A stretch of DNA of 46,088 nucleotides, taken from the NCBI GenBank assembly GCA_023485185.1, contig JAMCZP010000350.1, positions 1-46,088 of the forward strand. Direction: 5' to 3'. The notes beneath the pieces are model-generated. The model searched no databases and was not told the DNA's origin. It worked only from the letters and a program-made list of their open reading frames with translations. Source of the DNA: Gammaproteobacteria bacterium (GTDB taxonomy: Bacteria; Pseudomonadota; Gammaproteobacteria; Pseudomonadales; Halomonadaceae). This document shows positions 15,838 to 24,827 of this stretch, piece after piece (the first letter of the stretch is position 1; each line of letters begins with the position of its first letter). Both the position numbers and the translations under genes were made by a program.

Positions 15838-17280
15838 TTAACCTACTGCGCCTTCCAGGGTGACATTGAGCAGCGCTTCCGCTTCGACGGCAAACTCCAT
15901 CGGCAGCTCTTGGAAGACATCTTTACAGAAGCCATTCACAATCATGCTGACCGCGTCCTCTTCCGAGATACCGCGGCTCTGGCAGTAGAACAGCTGATCT
16001 TCACCAATTTTAGAGGTGGTCGCTTCGTGCTCAATGGTCGCCGTGCTGTTGCCAATTTCCTGATAAGGGAAGGTATGTGCACCGCACTTATCGCCAATCA
16101 GCAAGGAGTCACACTGCGTAAAATTACGCGCCCCTTTGGCACGCGGACCGATTTTTACTAGGCCACGATAGGACTGATCACTTCTGCCTGCTGAGATGCC
16201 TTTTGCCACGATATAGGAACGAGTCCCTTCACCAATGTGAATCATCTTGGTGCCGGTGTCGGCCTGCTGACGCCCATTTGTTACGGCAACAGAGTAAAAC
16301 TCGCCGATACTGTCTTTGCCACGCAGCACGCAGGAAGGATATTTCCAGGTGATCGCAGAGCCGGTTTCTACTTGGGTCCAGCTAATCCGTGAGCGATCAC
16401 CACGGCAATCGCCGCGCTTAGTCACAAAGTTATAGATGCCGCCAACACCGTTCTCATCACCGGGGTACCAGTTCTGCACGGTGGAGTATTTGATATAGGC
16501 ATCATCTAGAGCGACAAGCTCCACTACCGCGGCGTGAAGCTGGTTTTCATCGCGCATTGGGGCGGTACAGCCTTCCAGATAAGAGACCTGGGCACGGCTT
16601 TCGCAAATAATCAGCGTACGCTCAAACTGGCCAGTGTTGGCCGCGTTAATGCGGAAGTAAGTAGACAACTCCATTGGGCAAGTAACGCCTTCTGGAACAA
16701 ACACGAAGGAGCCATCAGTGAATACGGCGGAGTTCAGTGCGGCAAAGTAGTTGTCCGCCACAGGAACCACGGTGCCTAGATACTGCTTAATCAATTCTGG
16801 GTAGTCACGAATAGCTTCAGAGATGGAGCAGAAGATAACGCCCGCTTCACCAAGCTGCTTCTTAAACGTGGTCGCTACCGATACCGAGTCAAATACTGCA
16901 TCTACTGCAACCCCTGCCAATGCAGCGCGTTCATGCAACGGAATGCCCAGCTTCTCATAGGTTTCCAGCAGTTTGGGATCAACGTCATCCAGGCTCTGAG
17001 GGCCGTCTTCCGGGCGTTTCGGCGCACTGAAATAGGAGATCGACTGGTAATCAATCGGTGGATAATCAAGATGCGCCCAGGAAGGCGCTTCCATCTTCAG
17101 CCACTGCCGATAGGCATCCAGACGCCACTCCAGCATCCACTCCGGCTCGCCTTTCTTATTGGAAATAAAGGCGATGGTGTTTTCATCCAGGCCAGGTGGC
17201 AGGGTGTCGCTTTCGATATCCGTTACAAATCCATCTTTGTATTCGCGACGAACCAACTGTTCCATTTCTTCGCTTGCCAT
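15838..17280 (-). CDS. sufB: SufB, Fe-S cluster scaffold subunit
   Basis: SufB is the main scaffold subunit on which the cluster is built. The 480-residue protein shows the family blocks [91 protein letters not shown], and the C-terminal cysteine region [18 protein letters not shown] followed by [20 protein letters not shown]. The GGAGGG ribosome site lies before ATG 17280. It comes directly after the Rrf2 regulator (79-base spacer), so the regulator and sufB are almost certainly in one transcript. SufA is not seen in the cluster. Confidence 0.96.
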   Translation of the reverse strand: MASEEMEQLVRREYKDGFVTDIESDTLPPGLDENTIAFISNKKGEPEWMLEWRLDAYRQWLKMEAPSWAHLDYPPIDYQSISYFSAPKRPEDGPQSLDDVDPKLLETYEKLGIPLHERAALAGVAVDAVFDSVSVATTFKKQLGEAGVIFCSISEAIRDYPELIKQYLGTVVPVADNYFAALNSAVFTDGSFVFVPEGVTCPMELSTYFRINAANTGQFERTLIICESRAQVSYLEGCTAPMRDENQLHAAVVELVALDDAYIKYSTVQNWYPGDENGVGGIYNFVTKRGDCRGDRSRISWTQVETGSAITWKYPSCVLRGKDSIGEFYSVAVTNGRQQADTGTKMIHIGEGTRSYIVAKGISAGRSDQSYRGLVKIGPRAKGARNFTQCDSLLIGDKCGAHTFPYQEIGNSTATIEHEATTSKIGEDQLFYCQSRGISEEDAVSMIVNGFCKDVFQELPMEFAVEAEALLNVTLEGAVG

Positions 17281-17359
17281 GGTGATACCCTCCGGGCAGT
17301 TGGGGTGGCGAGGTCATCGCCTTTAATAATAAATAAGGCCTGCTGTACTTGCGCCGCCC

Positions 17360-17824
17360 TTAGGCCGACGCCGCCGACAGGCTGATCGTTTGAATAGGCA
17401 ATTGCACCGGCAGCTTAATCGGCGCTGTATCGGCTAAATGCGCTAACGTCACGCTCTCGAGCAGTGTGCGCATTGCCAGTGAAACCCGTTGCCAGTTGTC
17501 AGCCACACCACACGTGGCGACAAGTTCACAATCGCCCTCCGCTTGGCTGCACTCGGTCATAGCAACGGGCCCCTCAATTGCCGCGATAATGTCGGCGGCA
17601 GTAATTTGTGATGCTGGACGCGCTAAGCGATAACCGCCTTGAGCACCGCGTTGGGAAACTAATAGACCAGCGCGTGCCAACATCTTTAGTGTCTTACTCA
17701 CAGTGGGGTGTGGCAACTGAACGGCCTCAGCCAACTCTGCCGCTGCATGCGATGCCTGTGAATGGCGGGCAATTTGCGCCATCACCACAGCGGCATAGTC
17801 TGTCAGCCGAGAAAGCTTAAGCAT
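17360..17824 (-). CDS. Rrf2-family regulator of the SUF operon (IscR-like)
   Basis: This 154-residue protein begins with the Rrf2 winged helix (MLKLSRLTDYAAVVMAQIAR, LPHPTVSKTLKMLARAGLLV, QRGAQGGYRLARP) and carries three cysteines at 92, 99 and 105 (TECSQAEGDCELVATCG), close to the Cys92/98/104 Fe-S ligands of E. coli IscR. It should bind an Fe-S cluster and sense cluster supply. As first gene of the operon it likely autoregulates it. The ribosome site AAAGGGGAG precedes ATG 17824. The SUF-associated Rrf2 subgroup fits better than IscR proper, because no iscS or iscU is present. Confidence 0.92.
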   Translation of the reverse strand: MLKLSRLTDYAAVVMAQIARHSQASHAAAELAEAVQLPHPTVSKTLKMLARAGLLVSQRGAQGGYRLARPASQITAADIIAAIEGPVAMTECSQAEGDCELVATCGVADNWQRVSLAMRTLLESVTLAHLADTAPIKLPVQLPIQTISLSAASA

Positions 17825-17878
17825 GTCGACTCCCCTTTAAGTACCCAGTACGCAGCTAATCAAGCTGACGCCACGTTA

Positions 17879-17903
17879 ATTGAGTACCATTTTAGTCCTG
17901 TAT
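17879..17903 (-). promoter_or_regulatory. Putative IscR type 1-like operator overlapping the suf -10 element
   Basis: Read on the minus strand, the left half ATAC..GACTAAAA agrees with the published E. coli IscR type 1 half-site pattern ATASYYGACTRWWW at 12 of 14 positions. The right half matches poorly. It covers the -10 hexamer, as expected for a repressor site. Autoregulation by the Rrf2 protein is inferred. Confidence 0.4.
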
Positions 17904-17917
17904 AAATTTGATGTGAA
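17889..17917 (-). promoter_or_regulatory. Putative sigma70 promoter of the suf operon
   Basis: On the minus strand TTCACA (17917-17912) and TAAAAT (17894-17889) are 17 bases apart, each matching the consensus at five of six positions. Transcription would begin near 17882, about 58 bases before the regulator's ATG. Confidence 0.55.
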
Positions 17918-17980
17918 GCCCTAGAGCCAAATGGTTAATAATTTATGCAAAATAACAGCACGTTCGGCGCTAATCGCATC

Positions 17981-17999
17981 AAAAACAACAATCATTATC
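17981..17999. promoter_or_regulatory. Fur-box-like site
   Basis: The 19 bases here match the Fur consensus GATAATGATAATCATTATC at 14 positions, with a perfect right half (AATCATTATC). The site is roughly 100 bases upstream of the predicted suf start point, so simple repression of suf from it is not obvious; it could instead affect the rightward gene. Confidence 0.35.
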
Positions 18000-18098
18000 A
18001 TTTAAAAAAGCTATTATCGACGCCTCCCCTTCGCATTTCCTCTGTAATAATTACTTTGCATTGACAGGCAGCGCCTGATAGCGTACTGGAGGAATTTG

Positions 18099-18116
18099 AT
18101 GCAGTTACTACATTAG
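18099..18116 (+). other. Possible 5-codon leader ORF
   Basis: A strong GGAGGA site (18088-18093) precedes ATG-CAG-TTA-CTA-CAT-TAG, encoding MQLLH. It ends 27 bases before the YjfB-like start, which has its own AAGGAGG. Either a micro-leader controlling the next gene or a chance ribosome site. Confidence 0.2.
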
Positions 18117-18143
18117 GCATCGCGGTATTTAAGGAGGCTGGCC

Positions 18144-18347
18144 ATGGATTCAGCAGTAAACAACATAGTGAGCGCATCACTGGCAATGCAACAGGCGCAA
18201 GTGGCTCAACAGGCCCAACTGACTGTATTTAAAGATGCGTTAGACGGGCAAGCAGCACAGGTTGCGGCACTAATGGAAACTATTTCTCTGGAGCCGCAGC
18301 TAGCAACCAGCGGAAGTGTTGGAACGCTGATTAACACCTCCGCTTAG
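18144..18347 (+). CDS. YjfB-family putative motility protein
   Basis: The 67-residue protein (MDSAVNNIVSASLAMQQAQV, then QQAQLTVFKDALDGQAAQVA and a short C-terminal tail) matches the small YjfB family, which is annotated as putative motility protein because some members lie near flagellar genes. It is glutamine- and alanine-rich and predicted as one long helix with no signal or membrane segment. The ribosome site AAGGAGG is strong. No flagellar gene is nearby. It forms a single-gene unit ending in a classic terminator. The family is fairly clear; the role is not established. Confidence 0.75.
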   Translation: MDSAVNNIVSASLAMQQAQVAQQAQLTVFKDALDGQAAQVAALMETISLEPQLATSGSVGTLINTSA

Positions 18348-18368
18348 TTAGAGTAGAGCGTGCAAAGC

Positions 18369-18402
18369 AAATAGCCTCCTGGCAACAGGAGGCTATTTTT
18401 TT
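18369..18402 (+). terminator. Intrinsic terminator after the YjfB-like gene
   Basis: AAATAGCCTCCTG (18369-18381), a GCAA loop, and the perfect complement CAGGAGGCTATTT (18386-18398) form a 13-bp stem with a run of T to 18402. The tetraloop is of the GNRA type. It lies 22 bases after the stop. Confidence 0.92.
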
Positions 18403-18418
18403 GGTTCGTGGTAATTGC

Positions 18419-18760
18419 TTAGGCTTTTTTAACAAATTCTGATTTAAGCTTCATCGGACCAATACCGTCAATTTTGCAGTCAATATCGTGGTCGCCATCT
18501 ACCAAGCGAATGCTTTTTACTTTGGTGCCCACTTTAACGACCAGAGAGCTGCCTTTCACCTTCAAATCTTTGATGACCGTGACACTGTCGCCGTCGACCA
18601 ACATATTGCCGTTAGCATCTCGGACGCCTGCACTATCATTAGCGCTCTCCTCTTCTGCTACTTTAGACCACTCGTGACCACACTCAGGGCATACGTATTG
18701 AAGCCCATCATCGTAGCTAAATTCAGAGGCACAGGCGGGACAGTTAGGAAGATCACTCAT
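18419..18760 (-). CDS. yjdM: YjdM (PhnA-type) zinc-ribbon protein
   Basis: The 113-residue protein begins with a zinc ribbon (CPAC near residue 7 and CPEC near residue 29) and continues with the YjdM core [20 protein letters not shown] and [20 protein letters not shown], ending [21 protein letters not shown]. coli yjdM was once called phnA, but it is not a phosphonatase and its function is unsettled. The GGAG ribosome site eight bases before ATG 18760 lies inside a 10-bp stem (18766-18826), which suggests control of translation. Confidence 0.93.
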   Translation of the reverse strand: MSDLPNCPACASEFSYDDGLQYVCPECGHEWSKVAEEESANDSAGVRDANGNMLVDGDSVTVIKDLKVKGSSLVVKVGTKVKSIRLVDGDHDIDCKIDGIGPMKLKSEFVKKA

Positions 18761-18765
18761 CAGAA

Positions 18766-18826
18766 AGGCTCCATCACTAGGCTTAGCTAAAGGGCTAATA
18801 TTAGGGCTAAGAAAGCGATGGAGCCT
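18766..18826 (-). promoter_or_regulatory. Leader hairpin that covers the yjdM ribosome binding site
   Basis: AGGCTCCATC and its perfect complement GATGGAGCCT (18766-18775 with 18817-18826) form the outer stem. CTTAGC/GCTAAG (18782-18787 with 18806-18811) can form an inner stem, around the palindrome CTAATATTAG (18795-18804). On the transcribed minus strand the last arm holds GGAG, the likely yjdM Shine-Dalgarno. It could also act as a weak terminator for the upstream PEBP gene, since TTTCTG follows. Confidence 0.6.
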
Positions 18827-18875
18827 ACACAGGTTACGCAGAATGTCCAGCGAGCGCTCTCTATCCGATGATATG

Positions 18876-19352
18876 TCAGCCGCGCTGATATGTGCCCACT
18901 AAGCGGTTCATGCCTAGCAGATGTGGCTCAACCTCTTTGAGTAGCTCAGCCAGCGTTAACCCTTTTGGCAGCGATGTTTGATGGTCCAGCGCCAGCACCC
19001 AGAAATAATAAAGATGCAGACCATGCCCCTCTGGTGGCATCGGGCCACAATAGCCGCTATCTCCTTTATCATTCATTCCTACCGTGCCCACAGCGGTTTT
19101 TTCCGTTAACTCCTGAAGGTCGCCAGGCAAGTTGTAAAGCACCCAGTGGACAAAACCGTAGTTGCCTTCTTTAACCAAAGGCGCATCCGGGTCGTGGCAG
19201 ATGACGGCATAGCCTTTGGCTCCTTCGGGCGCGCCCTGCCAAGCAAGCGCAGGAGAAACATCTTCAGCTTCCCCCGTATATTTGGCTGGAATTGCCTGGT
19301 GATTAGCAAACGCCGGGCTAGTTACCTGCATGGAAGAAAGTGCAAACGCCAT
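18876..19352 (-). CDS. YbhB/YbcL-type protein (PEBP / Raf kinase inhibitor-like)
   Basis: The 158-residue protein belongs to the bacterial phosphatidylethanolamine-binding-protein family: [40 protein letters not shown] followed by the DPDAP motif, [11 protein letters not shown], and [20 protein letters not shown]. The ligand-pocket residues of PEBP (DPDAP, GxHRY-like GHGLHLYYF) are present. The biological role in bacteria is unknown. ATG 19352 has AGGAG six bases upstream. The 100-base leader between the upstream lipoprotein gene and this one contains two competing hairpins. Confidence 0.92.
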   Translation of the reverse strand: MAFALSSMQVTSPAFANHQAIPAKYTGEAEDVSPALAWQGAPEGAKGYAVICHDPDAPLVKEGNYGFVHWVLYNLPGDLQELTEKTAVGTVGMNDKGDSGYCGPMPPEGHGLHLYYFWVLALDHQTSLPKGLTLAELLKEVEPHLLGMNRLVGTYQRG

Positions 19353-19398
19353 ATGTCTCTCCTGAATTATTTTATTGCTGGTGAGTTATGTCTAACAT

Positions 19399-19462
19399 TC
19401 AGCCTTTGAAGAACTTCGCCGTTCATAGGCTGAGTATTTCATACGTTAGCACTTCAAAGGCT
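19399..19462 (-). promoter_or_regulatory. Two competing hairpins in the leader of the PEBP-like gene
   Basis: AGCCTTTGAAG (19401-19411) pairs perfectly with CTTCAAAGGCT (19452-19462). The same left bases also pair as TCAGCCT (19399-19405) with AGGCTGA (19427-19433). The two pairings exclude each other. The long stem overlaps the stop codon of the upstream lipoprotein gene. Confidence 0.4.
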
Positions 19463-20017
19463 AAGCTGCGTTGCGTGCTGTTGCCACCACTCCCGGGCAG
19501 TTGCAGCATTTTCAGCGTTATGTGCCGGATCAAGCACAACGCCTAACTGTATATACTCACCACGTGTTCTGACCATTAGCTGCGGGTCTTGGGTGGCCAA
19601 CTGCAGCGCATAGAGCACCAGCATTTGCTCATACTCATCGGTCGTCTCTAAGCGTGAAAATAACAGCGGAACGGCAGGAAGGCCGATCTCACCTAATCGT
19701 TCTGCGGCAATGTACCAAGGGCGGCGGTTGTAGCTATCGCCATAGCTTGAAATAAAGCGCCGATCTGCTAAACGGCTAACGTAGTAAGCCGCCTCTTCCT
19801 CCGGGCTGATAAACAGCGGCGGCACCCAATCGCTCGCCATACCGGTGACAGGTACTGTATTTGCAGTAGCCATACTTGGCGTGGGCTGCGCAGTGGTTAC
19901 CGGCGCTTCAGGCATCGCTTGACTCGGCGTTGGTGCAGGGCGTTGCCCGCCGGCACAGCCCGCCAACAGTAAACTTCCTATACATACCGCCCAAATACTT
20001 ACCACACTTCGCTGCAT
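19454..20017 (-). CDS. Putative lipoprotein with HEAT-like helices, function unknown
   Basis: From ATG 20017 (AGGAAG seven bases upstream; an in-frame earlier start at 20053 is less likely) the protein is 187 aa. It starts with MQRSVVSIWAVCIGSLLLAG and a lipobox LLAGC with Cys21, so it should be lipid-anchored. A proline/threonine-rich linker follows to about residue 60. The remaining part (EEEAAYYVSRLADRRFISSY, ERLGEIGLPAVPLLFSRLE, YALQLATQDPQLMVR) looks like short HEAT-type helical repeats, with AREWWQQH near the end. I know no function. It sits 23 bases after the DCC-family gene. Confidence 0.7.
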   Translation of the reverse strand: MQRSVVSIWAVCIGSLLLAGCAGGQRPAPTPSQAMPEAPVTTAQPTPSMATANTVPVTGMASDWVPPLFISPEEEAAYYVSRLADRRFISSYGDSYNRRPWYIAAERLGEIGLPAVPLLFSRLETTDEYEQMLVLYALQLATQDPQLMVRTRGEYIQLGVVLDPAHNAENAATAREWWQQHATQLSL

Positions 20018-20040
20018 TGTCAGGCTTCCTATGCTAGACC

Positions 20041-20415
20041 TTAAGTGGGCCACCGGCCCTGTTTCTGCAGGCGGCGTTTAACCCAACTATCATAAAGTGC
20101 CCGTAACCCTGATTTAATCCCCGGCAGGCCAATTATCCAGGCAACCGGCATTAATAATGGAATACGCGCCATTAACAAGCGGTAGGCATCAATGCCTTCT
20201 ATCAACTGGCCTTGTGCAACTTCGACATGGAGAGAACGCAGCGCCATTGCCGGATCAACGCCCTTTTCCCGCAGGGTTTGTTGATGTTCACTCACATCAA
20301 GCCAAGCGATATCAGTTGAGCGTTTACCTGCCCAACGCTCATATCGGCGCCGCTCTTTACGACAAAGCGGACACTGCGCATCGTAAAACACATTGATGGG
20401 GATTGTACTCGGCAT
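20041..20415 (-). CDS. DCC-family thiol-disulfide oxidoreductase-like protein (DUF393)
   Basis: The 124-residue protein has the DCC motif with YDAQCPLCRKE (CPLC at 15-18), WLDVSEHQQTLREKGVDP, LHVEVAQGQLIEGIDAYRLL, and a C-terminal PLLMPVAWIIGLPGIKSGLR that may associate with membrane. The family is predicted to fold like thioredoxins, with the CxxC pair as a redox site; no substrate is established. It is immediately upstream of the lipoprotein gene on the same strand. Confidence 0.9.
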   Translation of the reverse strand: MPSTIPINVFYDAQCPLCRKERRRYERWAGKRSTDIAWLDVSEHQQTLREKGVDPAMALRSLHVEVAQGQLIEGIDAYRLLMARIPLLMPVAWIIGLPGIKSGLRALYDSWVKRRLQKQGRWPT

Positions 20416-20508
20416 ATAGGCTCTCTAAACAACATTACCTAACCAGTGTGGCATTTTCAGCACTTGTCGCAAACATTTAGCTTCATGCTTAACGCCGTGG
20501 CCTTTGCT

Positions 20509-20985
20509 ATGAATTCTGAACCCCGTAAACAGCTGTTAATTATTGCCCATGCACCTTCAGAAAACACCCAGCTTCTTCGGGATGCAGCCTACAGGGGCGC
20601 CTGCCACCCTGACCTTGAGCTTGTGGATTGCGTGGTAAAACCCCCTTTAGAAGCGGGCCCGGAGGACGTGCTTGCATGTGATGCCCTACTACTCGGCACC
20701 ACGGAAAACCTAGGCTATATGAGTGGCGCACTCAAAGACTTTTTTGACCGCTGCTATTATCCCGTTTTAGACATGAAACAGGGCTTGCCCTGCGCACTCT
20801 ATATTCGTGCAGGCCATGATGGCACAGGCACTCAGCGTGCGGTGGAAACCATCATTAAAGGGTTGCGCTGGCGCTGGGTTCAGGCACCCCTTATTTTGCG
20901 TGGCGACTGGCAGTCTGAGTTTGCCAACCAGGTAGAAGAACTTAGCATGACCATGGCATTTAGTATTGAAACTGGGGTTGTATAA
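20509..20985 (+). CDS. Flavodoxin-like NAD(P)H:FMN oxidoreductase
   Basis: The 158-residue protein (from MNSEPRKQLLIIAHAPSENT) has a flavodoxin fold. KQLLIIAHAPSENTQLLRDA marks the phosphate-binding loop, and CDALLLGTTENLGYMSGALK with DFFDRCYYPV is the typical FMN-binding middle part, followed by ALYIRAGHDGTGTQRAVETI. It resembles NAD(P)H-dependent FMN reductases, and the natural acceptor cannot be told. The start is uncertain: upstream in-frame starts exist at 20446 and 20485, and no site has a clear Shine-Dalgarno; 20509 best fits the family N terminus. Confidence 0.75.
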   Translation: MNSEPRKQLLIIAHAPSENTQLLRDAAYRGACHPDLELVDCVVKPPLEAGPEDVLACDALLLGTTENLGYMSGALKDFFDRCYYPVLDMKQGLPCALYIRAGHDGTGTQRAVETIIKGLRWRWVQAPLILRGDWQSEFANQVEELSMTMAFSIETGVV

Positions 20986-21041
20986 CGCTACTTAGCCAGC
21001 CTTACTGTAAGAAATCATTTCGTACCAGTAGCGCTATTGAG

Positions 21042-21074
21042 AAACGGCACCTTGCGCTCGCGAGGTGCCGTTTT
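21042..21074. terminator. Bidirectional terminator between the flavodoxin-like gene and fadA
   Basis: AAACGGCACCT (21042-21052) pairs with AGGTGCCGTTT (21063-21073); the loop can add two more base pairs. T residues follow on the right and A on the left, so both convergent genes can use it. Confidence 0.82.
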
Positions 21075-21107
21075 CTAGTGCTGAGTTAAATATTAAGCGC
21101 GAGGTGG

Positions 21108-22289
<1,182 letters not shown>

Positions 22290-22309
22290 TTATCTCCTAT
22301 GGGTGGTGG

Positions 22310-24496
22310 TTAAGCTTGGTTGGCTGGCTTATCGCTGGAATAGAATTGCTCATTGTTTTGAGCCATCTGACGCAGCTTATCGGTAGGTGCGTAAAGCGGC
22401 CCCAGCTCTTCAGCCAAGCCTTCCGCCAGCTTAACGAACTCCGCCACGCCCATGGCATCAATATAACGCAGCGCACCACCACGGAACGGCGGGAAGCCGA
22501 TGCCGTAAATTAGCGCCATGTCGGCTTCCGCCGGGGTTGCGACAATGCCATCTTCCAAGCAACGCACGGTTTCCAAGCAGAGCGGTACCATCATGCGAGC
22601 GATGATGTCGTCGTCAGAAAATTCTTTGTGCTCTTTAACAACTTCTTTGACCAGCGCGTAAGCGGCCTCATCGGTGACTTTCTTCGGCTTACCCTTTTTA
22701 TCTTCTTCATAAGCGTAGAAGCCCTTGTCGTTCTTCTGGCCTAAACGCTCATTGTCGTACATGACTTGAATGGCGGTTTTACCGTCACGGGCCATACGAT
22801 CTGGGAAGCCTTCCGCCATCACATCGTTGGCATGAACAGCAGTATCCAGACCCACCACGTCTAGCAAGTAGGCGGGGCCCATAGGCCAACCGAACTTCTC
22901 CATCACTTTATCAACGTGCTGGAAGTCAGCGCCCTGCTCGACCAGAAAACTAAAGCCACCGAAATAGGGGAACAGTACGCGGTTGACCAGGAAGCCTGGG
23001 CAGTCATTCACCACAATCGGTGTTTTACCCATTGCCCGCGCGTAGGCCACGGTGGCGGCAACGGCAGCATCGGAGGTTTTTTCACCGCGAATAACTTCCA
23101 CCAGCGGCATACGGTGCACCGGGTTAAAGAAGTGCATGCCACAGAAGTTTTCAGGCCGCTTTAAATTTTGCGCCAAGCGGTTAATGGAAATCGTTGAGGT
23201 GTTAGAGGTCAGAATGGTGATGTCGCTCACGCTCTCTTCCACTTCCGCTAACACAGCACCCTTAACCTTGGGATTTTCAACCACGGCTTCGACGACCAGG
23301 TCAACATTGCCAAAATCGCCGTAAGAGAGCGTTGGACGAATATTGCTGAGGCTTTCAGCCATTTGTTCGGTGGTCAGCTTCTTACGTTCCACCTGCTTGG
23401 CAAATAGCTTGCGGGCTTCTTTTAGGCCCAGCTCAATGGCCTCATTCTTGATATCTTTCATCAGAATTGGCGTGCCTTTCGAGGCGCTCTGATAAGCGAT
23501 ACCACCACCCATAATACCGGCACCCAGCACCGCCGTTTGCTTCACCGGCTGGGCCTGTTTTTCATACTTACTGGCTTTTTTCTTGACTACTTGGTCGTTG
23601 AGGAACAGGCCGACCAAGTTAAAGGCGACACTGCTTAGCGCCAGCTTGGCGAAGGCTTTAGCTTCAATCGCCTGAGCACGGCCACGGGACTCACCAGCCC
23701 CTTTCTGAATGACTTTGATCGATTCAACTGGCGCTGGGTAATGGGGGCCTGCTTTACCAGCAACAAACCCTTTGGCGGTTTCGAATGCCATCATCTGTTC
23801 AATGGGGTTGAGCTTCAGCGGGCTGGTCTTTTCAGCACGGCGCGCTTGGTAATCAAGCTCACCCGCGTTGGCACGGTCAAGAATATCCAGCGCGGCTGCT
23901 TCTAACTGCTCCGCGCTAACCACTGCATCGACGGCGCCTACTTTTAACGCTGCATCAGCACGGTTTTCGGTACCACCGGCAATCCACTCAATAGCATTAT
24001 CAGCACCAATAAGGCGCGGCAAACGTACACAACCACCCCAGCCAGGCAAAATACCCAATTTGGTTTCTGGCAGGCCGATCTTGGCTTTTTCGCCCATTAC
24101 ACGAAAATCGGTAGTCAACAATACTTCACAGCCGCCACCTAGTGCCAAACCATTGATCGCCGTTACCGTAGGGAACGGCAGGTCTTCAATGGCGTTAAAA
24201 ATATCATGTACCTTGAGGTTCATCTCAACCAGGTACTCTTCGCCTTTATCGAACAACGTGTGAAATTCGGTGATATCGGCGCCCACGATAAACACGTCTT
24301 TACCGCTAGCAATTAACAAGCCTTTTAAGCCGCCTTCGGCTTGGATAGCTTTTACAGCCTCGCCGAGCTCTGCCACTACGGCGCTTGAAAGCTTATTGAC
24401 GGACTCATCTTTCAAATCGAAAGTGAGCATTGCGACGTCATTGCCATTCGGGGTGTCACGACGTGTCACCGTGATGGCGTTGCCTTGATAGATCAT
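22310..24496 (-). CDS. fadB: FadB, fatty-acid oxidation complex alpha subunit
   Basis: FadB combines enoyl-CoA hydratase (N-terminal) and 3-hydroxyacyl-CoA dehydrogenase (C-terminal). The hydratase region has [20 protein letters not shown] and [16 protein letters not shown] with both catalytic glutamates. The dehydrogenase region has the NAD loop [34 protein letters not shown], and [17 protein letters not shown]. The frame opens at 24547, but ATG 24496 with GGAGAG upstream gives [13 protein letters not shown], the family start, and a length of 728 aa (E. coli FadB 729). It is the first gene of fadBA. Confidence 0.96.
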   Translation of the reverse strand: MIYQGNAITVTRRDTPNGNDVAMLTFDLKDESVNKLSSAVVAELGEAVKAIQAEGGLKGLLIASGKDVFIVGADITEFHTLFDKGEEYLVEMNLKVHDIFNAIEDLPFPTVTAINGLALGGGCEVLLTTDFRVMGEKAKIGLPETKLGILPGWGGCVRLPRLIGADNAIEWIAGGTENRADAALKVGAVDAVVSAEQLEAAALDILDRANAGELDYQARRAEKTSPLKLNPIEQMMAFETAKGFVAGKAGPHYPAPVESIKVIQKGAGESRGRAQAIEAKAFAKLALSSVAFNLVGLFLNDQVVKKKASKYEKQAQPVKQTAVLGAGIMGGGIAYQSASKGTPILMKDIKNEAIELGLKEARKLFAKQVERKKLTTEQMAESLSNIRPTLSYGDFGNVDLVVEAVVENPKVKGAVLAEVEESVSDITILTSNTSTISINRLAQNLKRPENFCGMHFFNPVHRMPLVEVIRGEKTSDAAVAATVAYARAMGKTPIVVNDCPGFLVNRVLFPYFGGFSFLVEQGADFQHVDKVMEKFGWPMGPAYLLDVVGLDTAVHANDVMAEGFPDRMARDGKTAIQVMYDNERLGQKNDKGFYAYEEDKKGKPKKVTDEAAYALVKEVVKEHKEFSDDDIIARMMVPLCLETVRCLEDGIVATPAEADMALIYGIGFPPFRGGALRYIDAMGVAEFVKLAEGLAEELGPLYAPTDKLRQMAQNNEQFYSSDKPANQA

Positions 24497-24586
24497 CCGC
24501 GCTCTCTCCACATTTCGGGCGGGCTCTAACCTAAGAACCAGCCACACTTGTATTCAACCAATTCGGGTATTCATGCAAAACAGGGT

Positions 24587-24600
24587 GTATGATTTCATAC
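24587..24600. promoter_or_regulatory. Palindromic operator candidate upstream of fadB
   Basis: GTATGA-TT-TCATAC is a perfect inverted repeat 91 bases upstream of the fadB ATG. It fits the shape of a GntR- or TetR-family operator for fatty-acid control, but it does not match the consensus of FadR or PsrA that I know. Confidence 0.4.
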
Positions 24601-24670
24601 GGTCGTTTGATCGCCTTAGCTTGGTTGAGTTGCTTGATAACGTCAAGCCCTGACTTTTGGCTAATCCGCT

Positions 24671-24737
24671 AATCCAATCTGACCAGCACGGAGGTGTATC
24701 CGTTCATATTGCATAACCGGTTGGATTTGGCTGGTCG
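24671..24737. other. Crossing inverted repeats, possible pseudoknot
   Basis: AATCCAATC (24671-24679) can pair with GGTTGGATT (24719-24727, one wobble), while GACCAGC (24681-24687) can pair with GCTGGTC (24730-24736). The order A-B-A'-B' is that of an H-type pseudoknot. ACGGA/TCCGT (24688-24692 with 24699-24703) adds a small hairpin in between. It may instead be a pair of protein-binding half-sites. Confidence 0.35.
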
Positions 24738-24827
24738 TTATGGGAAACGCGTGATTTGTAGTAGATCAGCGGTCAGCTCAGCAGCCTGTTAGAATCACGC
24801 TTTCTATAATTTTGCAGGTTACTTTGC

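Larger units (their letters stand above)
17825..18143. promoter_or_regulatory. Divergent intergenic region between the suf operon and the YjfB-like gene
   Basis: This 319-bp spacer holds the suf promoter and its putative operator (17879-17917), a Fur-like site (17981-17999), a 5-codon micro-ORF (18099-18116) and the ribosome site of the YjfB-like gene. It is AT-rich compared with the neighbouring genes. I saw no convincing longer ORF. Confidence 0.5.
24497..24827. promoter_or_regulatory. 331-bp divergent intergenic region between fadB and the DUF5924-like gene
   Basis: It contains a perfect 14-bp palindrome near the fadB side (24587-24600), a set of crossing inverted repeats (24671-24737), and a perfect TATAAT at 24805-24810 that could be the -10 of the rightward gene, with no clear -35. 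No coding frame in it looks real. Confidence 0.45.

Noticed and set aside
17281..17359. GGCGA/TCGCC small inverted repeat between the Rrf2 gene and sufB
   Set aside because: Five base pairs only and located in a normal ribosome-site spacer; no reason to call it a control element.
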